Shown here piece after piece: positions 1-17,815 of a stretch of DNA of 64,000 bases. The stretch is from positions 65,793,322-65,857,321 of the forward strand of contig NC_086250.1 of the NCBI RefSeq assembly GCF_021018805.1, given 5' to 3'. This DNA comes from Prinia subflava. Lineage: Eukaryota; Chordata; Aves; Passeriformes; Cisticolidae. A program made the translations under genes and the position numbers. The notes under the pieces were generated by a model. The model was given only the letters and a program-made list of their open reading frames with translations, made no database searches and had not been told where the DNA came from. How positions within the stretch are numbered: the first letter of the stretch is position 1; the number at the start of each line of letters is the position of its first letter.

Positions 1-2977
1 TCAGATCTTTTAAGCATCATTCAGAAAAGCAAATTTCCCAGGCTTTAATGGTTATTGGGCTCTTAGGGGTAGAAAGGTGTATTTAATCTGAACACTCATG
101 GGAGCCAGGTGAGGGCATGGCCACCTGTCCACTCCAGCTTCCTCCTGTGTCCCACGGCCCCGATGGCTTTGCTGCTCCTGAGCTAGGAAAACAGGATGGC
201 TGCTTCCCCACTGGAATGTTGCAGCTTGGCCCATTCCTGGAGCAAGGATCTTCATCCAACTCTTAATTCTCAAAGAGGAATTCAGGCACAAATTCAGGGA
301 ATTGGTGTTAATGGCAGGAATATGGCTACAGACACAAATCATCATCATTTTAACACAGAGCGGTTTCGCTAAAATAAATACATCTTGCTTAAATAAGGCA
401 GCCAGAATTTGCCTCACAAGGACACTACATCATGCTGTGAGCTTGCTGCAATTGCAGTCACTTTTGCTCTTCTGCCCCTTTCCTGGGCAATGAAAATGCT
501 AAGAAATGCACAGCATTTTCTGTTTCCCTTCAGATCTCAGTACTTTTCAAAAAGAAGCAAAGAAACAGTATCACTGTGAACATTTTTTTTACCACATAAT
601 GCATTTTAAATATTCCTTTTTTCTGTAAAATAACAAGCTTTATTGCATGGAAGAAGGGTTTTTTTGTTTAATAAGTTGCAGAAATAAATCTCTAGAATTC
701 ATAAAAACAAAAAAGTTCCTGTTCATAAATTATAATCTTATAAAAAGCTATATGATACATAAAAATCCCCTTCCAGAAGTTCCTTATCCAGGTTTTCTGA
801 TATCCTTGGGTTGAAACATTTCACAAGATCTTTTAGAGAGAAGCCTTTGTTGAGAGTGAATGCAGAATAAATACCATTCCACACTGATGTTTGTGCTTTC
901 ATTTGCGAAAGATGTAAATGCACTTAAAAAAATAAGATCAAGGGAAAAAAAAATCAACAAACCAACCCATAACCCATGATCCACAAGCACTTTATTTGTC
1001 CAAAAAAGATCTATCATCTTTCTTTTTACCTCATTATTGTTGTTACTTCTGCATTATTTCCATGACAGTTGTGGAAAGCACATCTTTCAGACAGCATGTT
1101 GCCTTTGTAAAGAAACAATAGTGCATTCTGAAAGGTATTTGTCATAATGAGGAATGGGCAGGGTAATTGGTGTTTGCTAACTGACAGGCACTTGGTGATC
1201 GATACATCTGAAGGGCCAACAGAAATTCTCCATCCTTGCTTAGGCTTTGCTGACAAGGCATTTTCAACACTTCTCTTGGTGTTTGGTATCTCTCATTCCA
1301 AGTTCCTGTTACAGTTTTGGTGAGTGGTAATTTGTAATAGAGGATGGATGATGAGCAGGTGATTTTTCAGTCAAAAAACCTAGATTTTCAAATTTATGCA
1401 TGGGATTTACTTGAAGTGGTATGTCATGTAGTGCTCAGATTACTTATTTCTACAAAGAATGAAAATTACTCAGTTGCATCTACTTACATATATGAGTGAA
1501 AATATAGTTAGATATTACTTAGCTCATAAATGTATAACTGAATAAAAAGTGAATTAAAGTGTCTGAAGGTTATTAGCAATCTTTATTGCCATTTGGCAGA
1601 TAAATAAAAGTAGAGAGAAGTGACATGCTAAGGTTATTCTGCTCATTAGTGGCAGAGATGGGAAATGATCTCACCTGAGCTCCAGGACAGCATCTTCTGC
1701 ATGAACTATACTGCTCTCCTAGTTCACTTGGGAATAAGGTAAGCATCCAAAGACAGACCAAAACCACATTCCCTGGTCAGGCCTGTAACTCTTTACAGTG
1801 CTCCTTGTACATTATTGTGAAGCACTTGACACCAGCCACAGTCAAAAAAGGGAGACTCTAATACTGTGACCATTAATTTTATCTAGATCAAAAAATGTTT
1901 ATGTAGCAAAGTTCATGTCTTAGGTAGCTAAAGACGGCAGCTCCTTCATTTCACAAGATTTAACAGAACAGTCAAAGCACGAGAGTGCTACTGAAATTAG
2001 GCAATGCTGTAATAAATCACAAGAGTTCTACTGCTTGCATTAGAAAAAAAAGTGAAAAAAAAAGTTAAAGTTTCTGGAACCCCATTTTAAAAATAGACTT
2101 CACGGTCATTAAAGACTACTAGGGGTCTCTGAGAAGAATAAGCACAGGCTTTAATCTATTGTTTTTAATAAAGGAAGTCCTGCCCCATCTTTAGGGTCAG
2201 AATCACAAATCATCTATCTTATTATCTGAGAATAAAGGCTGAACATTAGTCATATTCTTTTTATAACACAGAGTGACCGACACTTCAAAGCACTGTCACC
2301 ACTGCTCTTTGGCTGTAAATGAAAACGTCATGGTGCTTCACTCTTATCTTGTATTCATATGCTCGACGGACAAGTTAAATGAAAATTGTCCAAAGCTATG
2401 AACCAAACCATGACAAAAGTAGCTCTTAGAGTGATTTGAAATGCGGAGGTCAAGCTGACATTCCTCAGCCCCAAATGTCAGACCACACAGTGCTGTGATG
2501 CACGCAGCAGGCAGAGTGCACTATCTTGTTCCTCGGCTCCCAGCTTCAGAAGTGGCTGCTCGAGTAAATAGAAACCTCAGAAACGTATTTATGGAAATAG
2601 TGCATGTCAGCAGACTTCAAAGGGCAGAACATATTGATAATTGCAGAAAGAGGCCCACAAGGGCTTCAAACACTCCCTGTCCATGTGGGTTTTTTTGTTG
2701 TCCTCTTAAAGGAGCAATGACTGGGTGAGGGTGAAGCCGCCTTCCTGCCCGGCTGACAGAGGCTTCACAGCCATTCTAATGCCTCTGTTTGCATTGCTGC
2801 CCTTCCAGGCCTCTGGTGTCTGCAGCCTGAAGGCTTCCCCAGCTCTGAGAGCACAAACCAGCACTGGGAACATCACCAGTGCCACAGGGGCTGCAGAGTG
2901 ACATCTGCTGAGCCCCTGGGCTCGCACCAGAGCCCTCACAGGATTGAGGGCAGCACGTGGCCCTGGTGGCTCCTTAC
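1..2977 (-). other. SEMA3D intron 5 (partial)
   Basis: Intronic sequence downstream of exon 5. I looked on the minus strand for the expected next exon (the segment containing YSGTASDFLGKD in other species) and did not find it. The sequence is AT-rich with short homopolymers and no recognised gene or mobile element. A somewhat GC-richer, more complex patch at about 2495-2960 abuts exon 5; its short open frames are not recognisable. Confidence 0.8.
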
Positions 2978-3071
2978 CTGCCATCACTGAAGCAAACGGC
3001 TGCTGGGGATCGAAGGGGCATTTCAACCTGCCAGACTCCAGGTTCTGGGTATCCAAACGGAACACCATTTC
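2978..3071 (-). CDS. SEMA3D: SEMA3D coding exon 5 (94 nt), last exon in the window
   Basis: Encodes residues 154-184 plus one base of codon 185: [20 protein letters not shown], then [11 protein letters not shown]. The KxPFDP motif is conserved in class-3 semaphorins, and the [20 protein letters not shown] wording is specific to SEMA3D. The acceptor is TATTCTCAG (3072) and the donor GCAG|GTAAGG (2977). It ends in phase 1, so the next exon should begin with two bases completing an Asp codon. That exon was not found between 1 and 2977. Confidence 0.94.
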
Positions 3072-9043
<5,972 letters not shown>

Positions 9044-9106
9044 ATGGGCATCTTTCCCAGCTAATTTGCATAATTCTACCTTTTCTTTTGCTGCAGGCCA
9101 GTAAAT
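9044..9106 (-). CDS. SEMA3D: SEMA3D coding exon 3 (63 nt)
   Basis: Encodes residues 93-113, starting [20 protein letters not shown] and ending in His. Flanked by a TGTGTTACAG acceptor (9107) and a consensus GTAAGT donor (9043), phase 0 on both sides. Cys105 in this exon is expected to pair with Cys116 in the next exon, by analogy with the first disulfide of SEMA3A. The Trp-Pro and Cys-Lys-x-Ala-Gly-Lys-Asp patterns are hallmarks of class-3 semaphorins. Confidence 0.94.
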
Positions 9107-12100
9107 CTGTAACACAGTTAAAAGAAGACACAGATTATGCAAAATTATAAACTGTCCTGTGACTGTACATTAATTATTCCACAAACACTGAAAACAGATT
9201 TATGCATGTTGAAGGACCTTGCTTGCAAATTGAAATGAACATGAGTTCAAATAGAAGATTCCATAACAAAATGTTAAGAGGTTTTAAATCAATATCCTGG
9301 ATCTTTGTTTATTTCTTCATGGGCTACATGGACTTTTAAAAAGCATTCAGTTAATCTGGCCAGGGCACCTTTTCACCATTATGTGTTTCCCTCAAAGTTA
9401 TGATGAGCCAAATCATCTGGAAACTAAACTGATTGCAAAGCCAGGCAAATTTATGAAGAATGTGGGCCAGTGGACTTGGCATGAATCTTATAAAAAATAC
9501 TTAGCTCCTTCTGCCAATTTTCAAGTGAAAATAATCAGGTTCAAAAAACTAAGGATAGCTCAAGGGAAATTTGTAGACCAAAAAGTATATTTGACAGAAA
9601 TCAACAGTGCATGGTTTAAAAATGTCACCCATCAACATTAATTGAGTTTACTGAGAAACTGAAACAGAAGTTTAGAGTAGAATCGTGGAACTTAGATAAC
9701 TGGCATTAAATATTGATACTGTTCCTTTCTTTTTTAATCTGCCTTAAAGAATTCTATAAAATAGGTTTTGATGTAGATGAATCCTGATGACAAAATACTA
9801 TCAGTTACTGTAATCCAAATTATGTTAGTGAAGAAATATCAATGAACAACAGTTCGGGTTCTACCTCACTGGTTCAAATTAAGCAGTCAAAACTGGATAT
9901 GATTGAGTACATGTTTGATTCTATTAAATTTAAAATAGAAGCTAAATAAAAATTCTTCCACAACCACCCTAATAAGAATGGGTATTTTGTACTTCTAATT
10001 TTGACAAGACAAAACTGTTATTTCTCATAACTAATAGTAAAAACACCACAAATCACACTAATGTTTTAAGCAAATATTGATTAGTACATTGCCTCAAGTC
10101 CCAGGCACCAGTCAGCAGGCCATTAGTAGTCACAAATGCTTTAGAGTAGTCTCCAATCATGCTTTACAAAATCTTAAATAGCAAATATATAAGAATGAAG
10201 AATTTTTATAATATGCATTAGAAATAAAAACATCATCCAGGAAGGATGCACGACTCAATGGCACACAAGGGGAGTTGACTGCTGTCATATTCCCTTTCAC
10301 CCAGCTGTTGGCACCTTGTAGGATGTGGCTTGACACACACAGGCTCAGTCCCACAAGGGTAAGGAAAGCAAAAAGCCAGTGTCCTGTGTCAAGTACCTTT
10401 ATCACTTCCCAAACCCTACAGTCACTGCTTCTCTCAATCTGGAACACTTTTGGTTTATTTCTTCCTCTTCACTTCCCAGTGAAAATGGATGTATTGGATT
10501 TCTGCAAGGAAATTAATTTCCTCTCAAGTGAATTTAGTTACCTTTCTGATAAAAACCTCTTAGTAGAGATAATGTAGTTTAAGTTACTTAAACCTTAACC
10601 CTCTACAACAATATTTACACGCAGTCAGAGATAACACAGTGTGTAACAGCATTGCAGCACTGGAGCACAAATTTGCTTTCCCAGAGCATTTTTTCAGAAT
10701 GATGTGGTCATAGTAAGCAGGTATGAGAATACAATCTGAAATCAGCCATGCCAGGGCGTGTGGGTGGCACAGTGCCAGGAAGAACAGAGGAAAGTACTGG
10801 GAATATCATGAGGGGCTGAGGGTGGGTCCAGTCTGGTCTCTGCCTGGGCAGAGTGGGATGAGTCTTGATTGCAACACAGGTTAAGTTTAAGAAGAAAAGG
10901 TGATGAAAAGCTATCATGAAGAAAAACTGATGAGAAGGAACAGAGAGGAATCTAAGAACATGGATCTCCAAACACACCTGGCCAAGCAGATTTGTCTGAG
11001 CTGTCAGTTCTCTTGTGCATAAACTTTATGCCCAATTCTGCCCAAAATCCCTGAATCATTTACAGGAAAGCCTAGAGGTCTTCAATGGGCTTGGGAGATT
11101 TTTGGCCGAAGTTTAGCTATCCAGTTAGGAAGACAAGATGTCCCTTAGCAGGCTTTTCAAAATGCCTAGCTCTCTTTGCCATCTACACGGAAGAACTGGA
11201 GGAGTTAAAAACCAGAAACATCTGCTTCAAGGCATCAGAAGTGTACATGGACTTGACCTACCCTCAATTCTACAGATTCCTTCATGGGAATTAGTGTTTG
11301 TCCTACAAGGCTGGAATACACACACCCCCACTTCTATGATAATTGACCACAGACAATTATATTAAAAAATCAATTGTTTTACTCTCTAGTTACTCAACAG
11401 CCTCACTATTTAGCATTATATAAGGCCACATTAGACAATGAAAAGTGAAGCTAAGTGATCCAACTTGAAAATCAATTTTCAATTATATATGGGGGAGTAA
11501 AAGTGATACTTATTTGCTTTCCATATGAGAAATGAGAGGTTCCCAGAAACTGTCAGTTATAAATTGTAATAGATCAAGAAAATTGCACAATAAATAATGA
11601 GCTGATGTGCTGAGCAAGAAAGCATTAACTTCATTTTTTATTGCAGGACATGCTGTGTAACAGTACCACAGGTCTGGTTCCCTCAGACACTGACACAAGT
11701 AACATTACACATCTGTACTGACTTTTCTGTAGAGGGTGAAATTGAGTTTTACTATTATATTTTATTCCGATGAGTTACTTAGTTTTACAATATGCCAAAA
11801 AAGTAAGACTGCATGCTCCTGTAGTTTCTTTTAGATTTAAAATCATTGAGCTTTTAAACGGTTCAAAGCTTTGAAATTGGTCATTTTTTTCTTCTTTTTT
11901 TCTATTTACATGCTTTATTCACAATGGTAACAGCTTATTAACAAATTGGGTTTTTTTCCTGAATTCCTCAATAAGTAAAAAAACTTCAAGGAATGGGAAC
12001 AAAAAACAGATAGTCAGGCACTATATATTAAAGGTGACAACAACAGTGACTTATGATCATTTTGTGTTACAAACAATACTAATTATATATTTAATATATT

Positions 12101-12705
12101 TTATAGTTGCATCTGTATATGAAATGTCTGGAGAAATCTTAGAATAGGTTAATGGAGTTATTAAATTTACAGCAAGAATGCAACTATTGGAATATGTTAA
12201 CTATATACTTAAAGAGGATTCTTTTCTTTTCTTAATCTTCAGTTTATTTTCCTTTTAAAATAACCATATCAAAATTCCAAAGGTCGGCTGCTGTCATGAT
12301 TTCCAGATTTTATCTTCTATTGCCCAATTAAAAAATAAAACAACAAAACCTTACCACTACTTTTAAATCATTCTTCAAATATTTTCTTAAATTTAGCAAC
12401 AGGAAAGAAATTAAATTCTCCTAATAAATGAAAGTTAATAAGCTCTTTTCTATCAGAGAGAAAGAAAACCTCCCAGGAGTACAAAATTAAGCAGTACATA
12501 AGCATAGGACAGATAAGGTATCACTTTAAAGGGTAGATGGAAATTGATTTCTGATTAAAACCAAACATTTAAAACCACAAAGGTCTTTTCCAGATCAGGA
12601 GCAGCAGATTTCTAAAAGTAACATTTTCCTATCCTCTAAATATGCATTTTTACTATAAGAAAGGAATGAAAAGGAAAGCAAATTTTTTTAAAAATGTGTA
12701 TCATT

Positions 12706-12766
12706 TATATATATATATATAAATTGGTATGTGGATGCTATATATGTATATATATTTATAAATAAT
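12706..12766. repeat. AT-dinucleotide microsatellite
   Basis: A pure TA run of about 16 nt (12706-12721), then a second imperfect AT-rich run with TGTATATA interruptions to about 12766. Confidence 0.9.
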
Positions 12767-14545
12767 AACTGCATCCATCTTTAAGAGTTTAATTTCAGCT
12801 GACATCTGTCATGAATTTGTAATACTGGTATTTTATTCACTTTTCAGTATCTATCTTTTTCGATCAGATTTTATTCCTAAGCTAACACCTCAGACTATAA
12901 ATCCTTAGGAGAAGGGATGCTCAAAAATAAAATAGAGAAGTCTGATTACAAAAAAAAATGTTGTGTGAAAGTACAGCTTTTTCAAGAATCACTTCTAATT
13001 AGGGTTCTAAATCTGGAATGGTGCAGGACTTCATCAAATGAGTGGAAAAATGCTATATATTGTCACAATAAAAAAGAGGAAGATCATAAGCTACCTGAAC
13101 AATTTAAAAACCCATTGGTCTTACTTCATCTGTTTGTAAGGTTTCAGAAGAAGTTTTCAGTTAGGGAAGAAATACGATGGAGTGTGGTAGAGAAGACAAT
13201 ATAACTGGTAAACAGACATTAGTCCACTCCAATACTGTACTTTAATAACCCAGCTGAATTACATTAAGGTGCTAGGGCTGCTCTTTGTCATGGCTGCATT
13301 TAAGTATTTACTAAATTGTCACCCGGAAACTGATTTAGCTCAGCTGCCAAAAGCAGGCACTAGTACAAGAAAAAAATGCTCTGATAAGTAAAGAACTTGA
13401 GGTAGAAAGTTACTCATGAAGTTCCTCAAGCAACAGTGTCAGAGCTCATCCTATTTCATGTACCCTTCAGCAGCCTTGGTAAAAACCCAGAATTCTGCCA
13501 CAACCCATGCAGGTGACAGAAAGTTGGGAAGCATCACAAATATAAATGGAGTTAAATTATGCAGGAAGAAATCAAAGTGTTCTGAAGAGCAGAATTAAAA
13601 ACAGCCAGAGGAAATGGGTATAAACTGTTCATAAATAAAGATATATCGTAGTTTGTTGATTTTAACAAAAATTAAATCTGAAACACTGGAGTAACGAGGA
13701 TCTGTTCCAGAGCAACAACATTCCTGAAGAAGTTGCATGAAGTATCCCAAAGGGCCACTTCCAGCAGCTTTGGAGCGGGTTATGAAAGGAATAACTGCTC
13801 CATGAGGTAGGTGGTGCCAATAGCAGGGAGTGAGACCAATTGACCAACGTGACTCCTTCCATTTTGGGGTCCCCAAGAGAGCCATGCTCATGCCAGCAGC
13901 AAGCACTTGAGTGTCCCATTGAGGCTGTCGGCTCTCAGCAGCCCTGGAGCTTTCCCTGGAGCAATGCCTGCTGCTGTGCACGTGGTTCAGCACTTCTCTA
14001 TCAGTGCAGCCTCTGGTGCCAGACACCCCAAGGTGCTCTGTGAGTGGTGCATGCAGCACAGCAGGGCGTGTTCCTACCAGGAGTGAAGGACATCGGCTGA
14101 TCAGCACGTCTCTAAACACTCACAGTGAATTCTGTGAGAAAAGGGACTGCTCCCTTCCTATTTTAAAGGAGTAAGAGGTGATAAAAGCATTTAGATGAAA
14201 ATACAGATTCTGAACAGCTACTTGCTGCAGCAAGAGAAGGGCAGCTGTCTTCCCCTGCTTCATTCTATGTACTAGGTATTCATCATACTGATGCTTGAGG
14301 GGAGGTATGCAATAAAATTACAGCTTTCTGGGCATCAAAATGTCTTATTAAGGCATTGTGAAGCATGTACACTGTAACTCAGAAGCTTAGGCTCATTGGT
14401 ATGGGTAAATTCCCCATATGACAGTCCCAACTGCAGTTTCCAAAGAACAAAGCCAGACTGAGTTGTAAACCCTTTGCCATGTTGGCATATGCAATATACT
14501 CCCCCTGAGAAACTCTTCTCCATGAAAAACTAACCCCCTGTGTGG

Positions 14546-14564
14546 AAAAAAAAAAAAAAAAAAA
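14546..14564. repeat. Poly(A) run, 19 nt
   Basis: Nineteen consecutive A. No target-site duplication or retrogene body is visible beside it, so it is listed only as a homopolymer. Confidence 0.95.
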
Positions 14565-14741
14565 GGATTCATTACTTAGTTCAATGGGACCATAAAATGT
14601 GTACAGTAAAGAGGGCAACATGAGCCAAACAGACTGAAGTAAACCAGGAGACAGTCTAATCCTAGTTTTGTTATTGCCTTACTATATGTGACAGTCAGGT
14701 CTCAATTTTCCCACCAGTAAAATGACAATAATGTGACTATC

Positions 14742-14756
14742 TTTTTTTTTTTTTTT
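14742..14756. repeat. Poly(T) run, 15 nt
   Basis: Fifteen consecutive T followed by CTAG. It resembles a plus-strand polypyrimidine tract and acceptor, but no coding frame follows. Confidence 0.9.
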
Positions 14757-15115
14757 CTAGATTTTCTGAAGAACTTTGTAATTCATAGCTAAAAAATCAA
14801 AAGCAAAGAAAAACAGTAAGATCAAGGAGCACTGAGAAAACATATGACAGTGATCCAATAAGAATGTCACCCTGCTGCATAAGGCAATATCATGAATGTC
14901 ATGCCCCAATGCAATAAGAGTGGGTGTTCATGGATTTCATGGACTGCATCCTGAGAACTAGGACATTTGTCACTGCTGTATACTGACCCCAGGTCACTTC
15001 ACTGAAAATTACTACAAGCACTAAAAATTTACTGAATTTCCCAGAAAACACTGGAAAGAATTTAATGTAGTCTCTGTATTATTTTGTGGAAAACAAAGAG
15101 TGTTACAATTATCCC

Positions 15116-15254
15116 AGAATCACAGAATAGTCTGAGTTGGAAGGGACTCACAAGGATCATCAAGTTCAACTCTTAAATGAATGGCCTGTACTGGGACTGA
15201 ACCAGTGACCTTGACATTATTAGCACCATGTTCTAACCAACTACGCTAATTAAT
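15116..15254 (-). mobile_element. TguSINE1-like SINE (tRNA-Ile head, CR1 tail)
   Basis: Reading the minus strand, about 15254-15182 is a degenerate tRNA-Ile-type sequence: recognisable anticodon-arm and T-arm regions, with GTGCTAATAACG-like and GGTCG..GGTTC-like segments mutated. It is followed by a CR1-type 3' tail ending at AGAATCACAGAAT (plus-strand reading) at 15116. The tRNA-Ile plus CR1-tail chimera is the described architecture of zebra-finch TguSINE1. The tRNA part is mutated at several conserved positions, so it is not a functional tRNA gene. Confidence 0.85.
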
Positions 15255-17744
15255 GAGAAAATGATCTGATTTTAGCACATCATATTTGTGTATCAGTCGC
15301 TCTCTAAATAGCTCACATCTGCTGCATTAATGTGGGCAGTATGGAAGTCCAGAGCTTGGGGGACTGGGCAGAATGTTCTCACATACAAATCCTAACAAGA
15401 AGGTTACCCCAAGCAGGTCTTGTAACTGATTCCCCCTGTAATTGCTGTGCTATGGAATGCAGTATTCTAAGGTCATCAGCAAACAAAGGAAGCTGATACA
15501 GCTAAGTTCCTCATCTAAATTTCTCCCTGTATTTGAAAACTAACCAGGCTGTCCTTAGTTTTTTCATCTGGCTTTCTTTATAGCAGTTTCATCAAGGTAT
15601 AGCTAACTCCTAGAAATACTTTAAAAGCCAAGAATGTATCCTTAATCTTGTTTACATCTGCTGCAGACCTTCACCTGTGGTACTATTTCCCAAACCTGCA
15701 ACATACATCTAGGAAAAAACTGACCAGAACTTCCATCTCCAGTTATTTCATAATAACAGAAAATTGGATCTCTGATAGATATAATCTGATGTAACAGGAA
15801 GGCGGAAAGAGAGAATATGACACTTGTTTCAAAGTGATTTACAACACAGCAGAAATGCCAGTGTCAGTGTATGGCATTCCTTATTTTCACAGTGCTGTCA
15901 AACTGAGTAAACTGCACTGGAACTCAGAGGAAAATAAAAGTTGTGTATTTGGAAGACACATTGACAAGATTTTGGTAGCTTAATTTTGGCAGGTGGCTGT
16001 TAGAGTGAATCCTCATATTAGAACCAAATGGGCTTTAATATTTCATCTGTGTGGGACAAAGTGACATCTCCACATGCCCCAGTTCTCCTCTTAAACTGTG
16101 ATCTCCAACAGAACTTAAGTAGCAGCCAATACTTCCAGCCTCAAGGGTTTTCTGAAAACTGCATTTTCATGTGTATGTTATGAGCACATGTGAAAGCTTA
16201 AAGAAAATAGACCAGATGCTGATTTCATTTACACTGGATTAAATCTTGAAAGGCTTCAGTGCTTCTACACTTCATTTTCCACAGTGTAACCACAGCAGAC
16301 TTCTAACTACCGTCTGTTTCTCCTAAAAGGAAACCATACACCAGGATTTTTAGGGTAAATGGCATTGCTCCTGACATGTTTATCACTTCAGACTAAAAAC
16401 AAATCCTACCTTTGAAAAAACCAGTGACCAATATAAGCAAATGTTTTCAGAGAGCAGGATACTGGCCATTCTTTATAGCTAAACACACGGGTAAAATATA
16501 AAAATTACAGCGGATGTTTACGGAAACATAATTTATGGCAACAATGCAAAAGGAAGTAACAGAGACACTCTCTTCCACCTTGGACTGCTGGATTCATACT
16601 GCTTTCTTCACGTCTTGCTCCATCTGTTGTTTTGTGTCTGTAAATACTTTTCAAAAGCTTTCACTTTGTCTACACAGGTGCCTAAATTTAAGCCTGTCAA
16701 CTTTATAGAGTAAATAGCTCAGAGGTAAGACCCCTCCAAGGGCAAGCACGCACAAAGATATCACCTCTGCCTCTGGAATCCCCTAACCTGAAGTTTCACT
16801 GGGTTTATCCCAGATTATCTCAGTCCTGATGCCCCACTTTCATAAGTTTGAATATCTACAGTGCTTTCCACATGACTCTTTGGCCTTCAGTTATGTTTCC
16901 TGGTAAATCTTTTCTTCTGACAGGTCAAGAAAGCTTCACTTTCCAACTGTCTGCAGTTTTGCTGACAGGCAGGAAGCTGACTTCCTTTTAGCTATAGAAT
17001 AAGTAGCACATATTTTAAGAAGGATCAATCTTGGTATTACTGTGTTTCAAGGCTGCAATAAACACTTCAGACTCTGTGTGTATTCCTGACACTAAGGCCT
17101 GATGGCAAGAACCAAAGCCTCCTTTCAGTACTGGCTAAATTCCCACTGGGTTCATTCCTAATTGAGACCACGCTTATATAGACTGACAGAAAGTTTCTCA
17201 GAGCAATGAATGTGAAATTCTGCTCCTGTATCTCGAGGGTACTATTTTACATAAATATGCATATGTATTTGCATATATGTTCCCCTTCCTGCAGAGATGG
17301 GTGGGTCACACCGCAAATAGTGCTGAAATACAAGCCTACTTGAACTGTTGGCAAGCACTGGAGTTATAGAAAAAAAAAATCATGTGCAGCTATTTCACAA
17401 GTGCTTACCCAGCACATAAATATATATTTATGCATATGTATATTTTTCCCTGTAAAACACAGATAATAGTCAATATAAGAGTGCATTCAAGGATGTCCCA
17501 AGACAGCTGCACATGCCAGAAAAATAGTAGCAACTACAAACTGAGGATGCTCCAAGCGATGATAATTTGTGACCCAGAGCCAGCGCACACTGGGACAGAT
17601 GAAAACAACTTGTTTCAAAGCTGCTATTGGGGATCTGACATGTTTATCTATTTGGCCCACATGGGGCTGTGTCTCCTAGCACTGACAGCTCCTGCAGGTT
17701 GGCAGCTTTTCAAAAGCTTGTCAGGCCTTGATAGCATTCCTACT

Positions 17745-17815
17745 CCCGCGGAGCTGGGCGGGTCGCGCTGCGGATCACGCCGTGATAATCGCGCTGACAT
17801 GTAACCCCGCGTGCA
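17745..17815. promoter_or_regulatory. CpG-dense patch with an inverted repeat (candidate regulatory element)
   Basis: About 12 CpG dinucleotides in 70 bp inside an AT-rich intron, between sequence with almost none. It includes GGGCGGG (a GC-box-like string) and a 6+1+6 inverted repeat ATCACG-C-CGTGAT at 17774-17786. It is too short for a classical CpG island and has no visible transcript. The regulatory assignment is inference. Confidence 0.35.

Noticed and set aside
13595..14119. 174-codon minus-strand open frame in intron 2
   Set aside because: No recognisable domain, no coherent splice or start context; the GC-richer sequence could be an old unclassified repeat.
14546..14564. Poly(A) run as the tail of a processed pseudogene
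   Set aside because: No coding-like body or target-site duplication next to it.
15182..15254. tRNA-Ile-like sequence as a functional tRNA gene
   Set aside because: Degenerate at conserved arms and joined to a CR1 tail; it is the head of a SINE.
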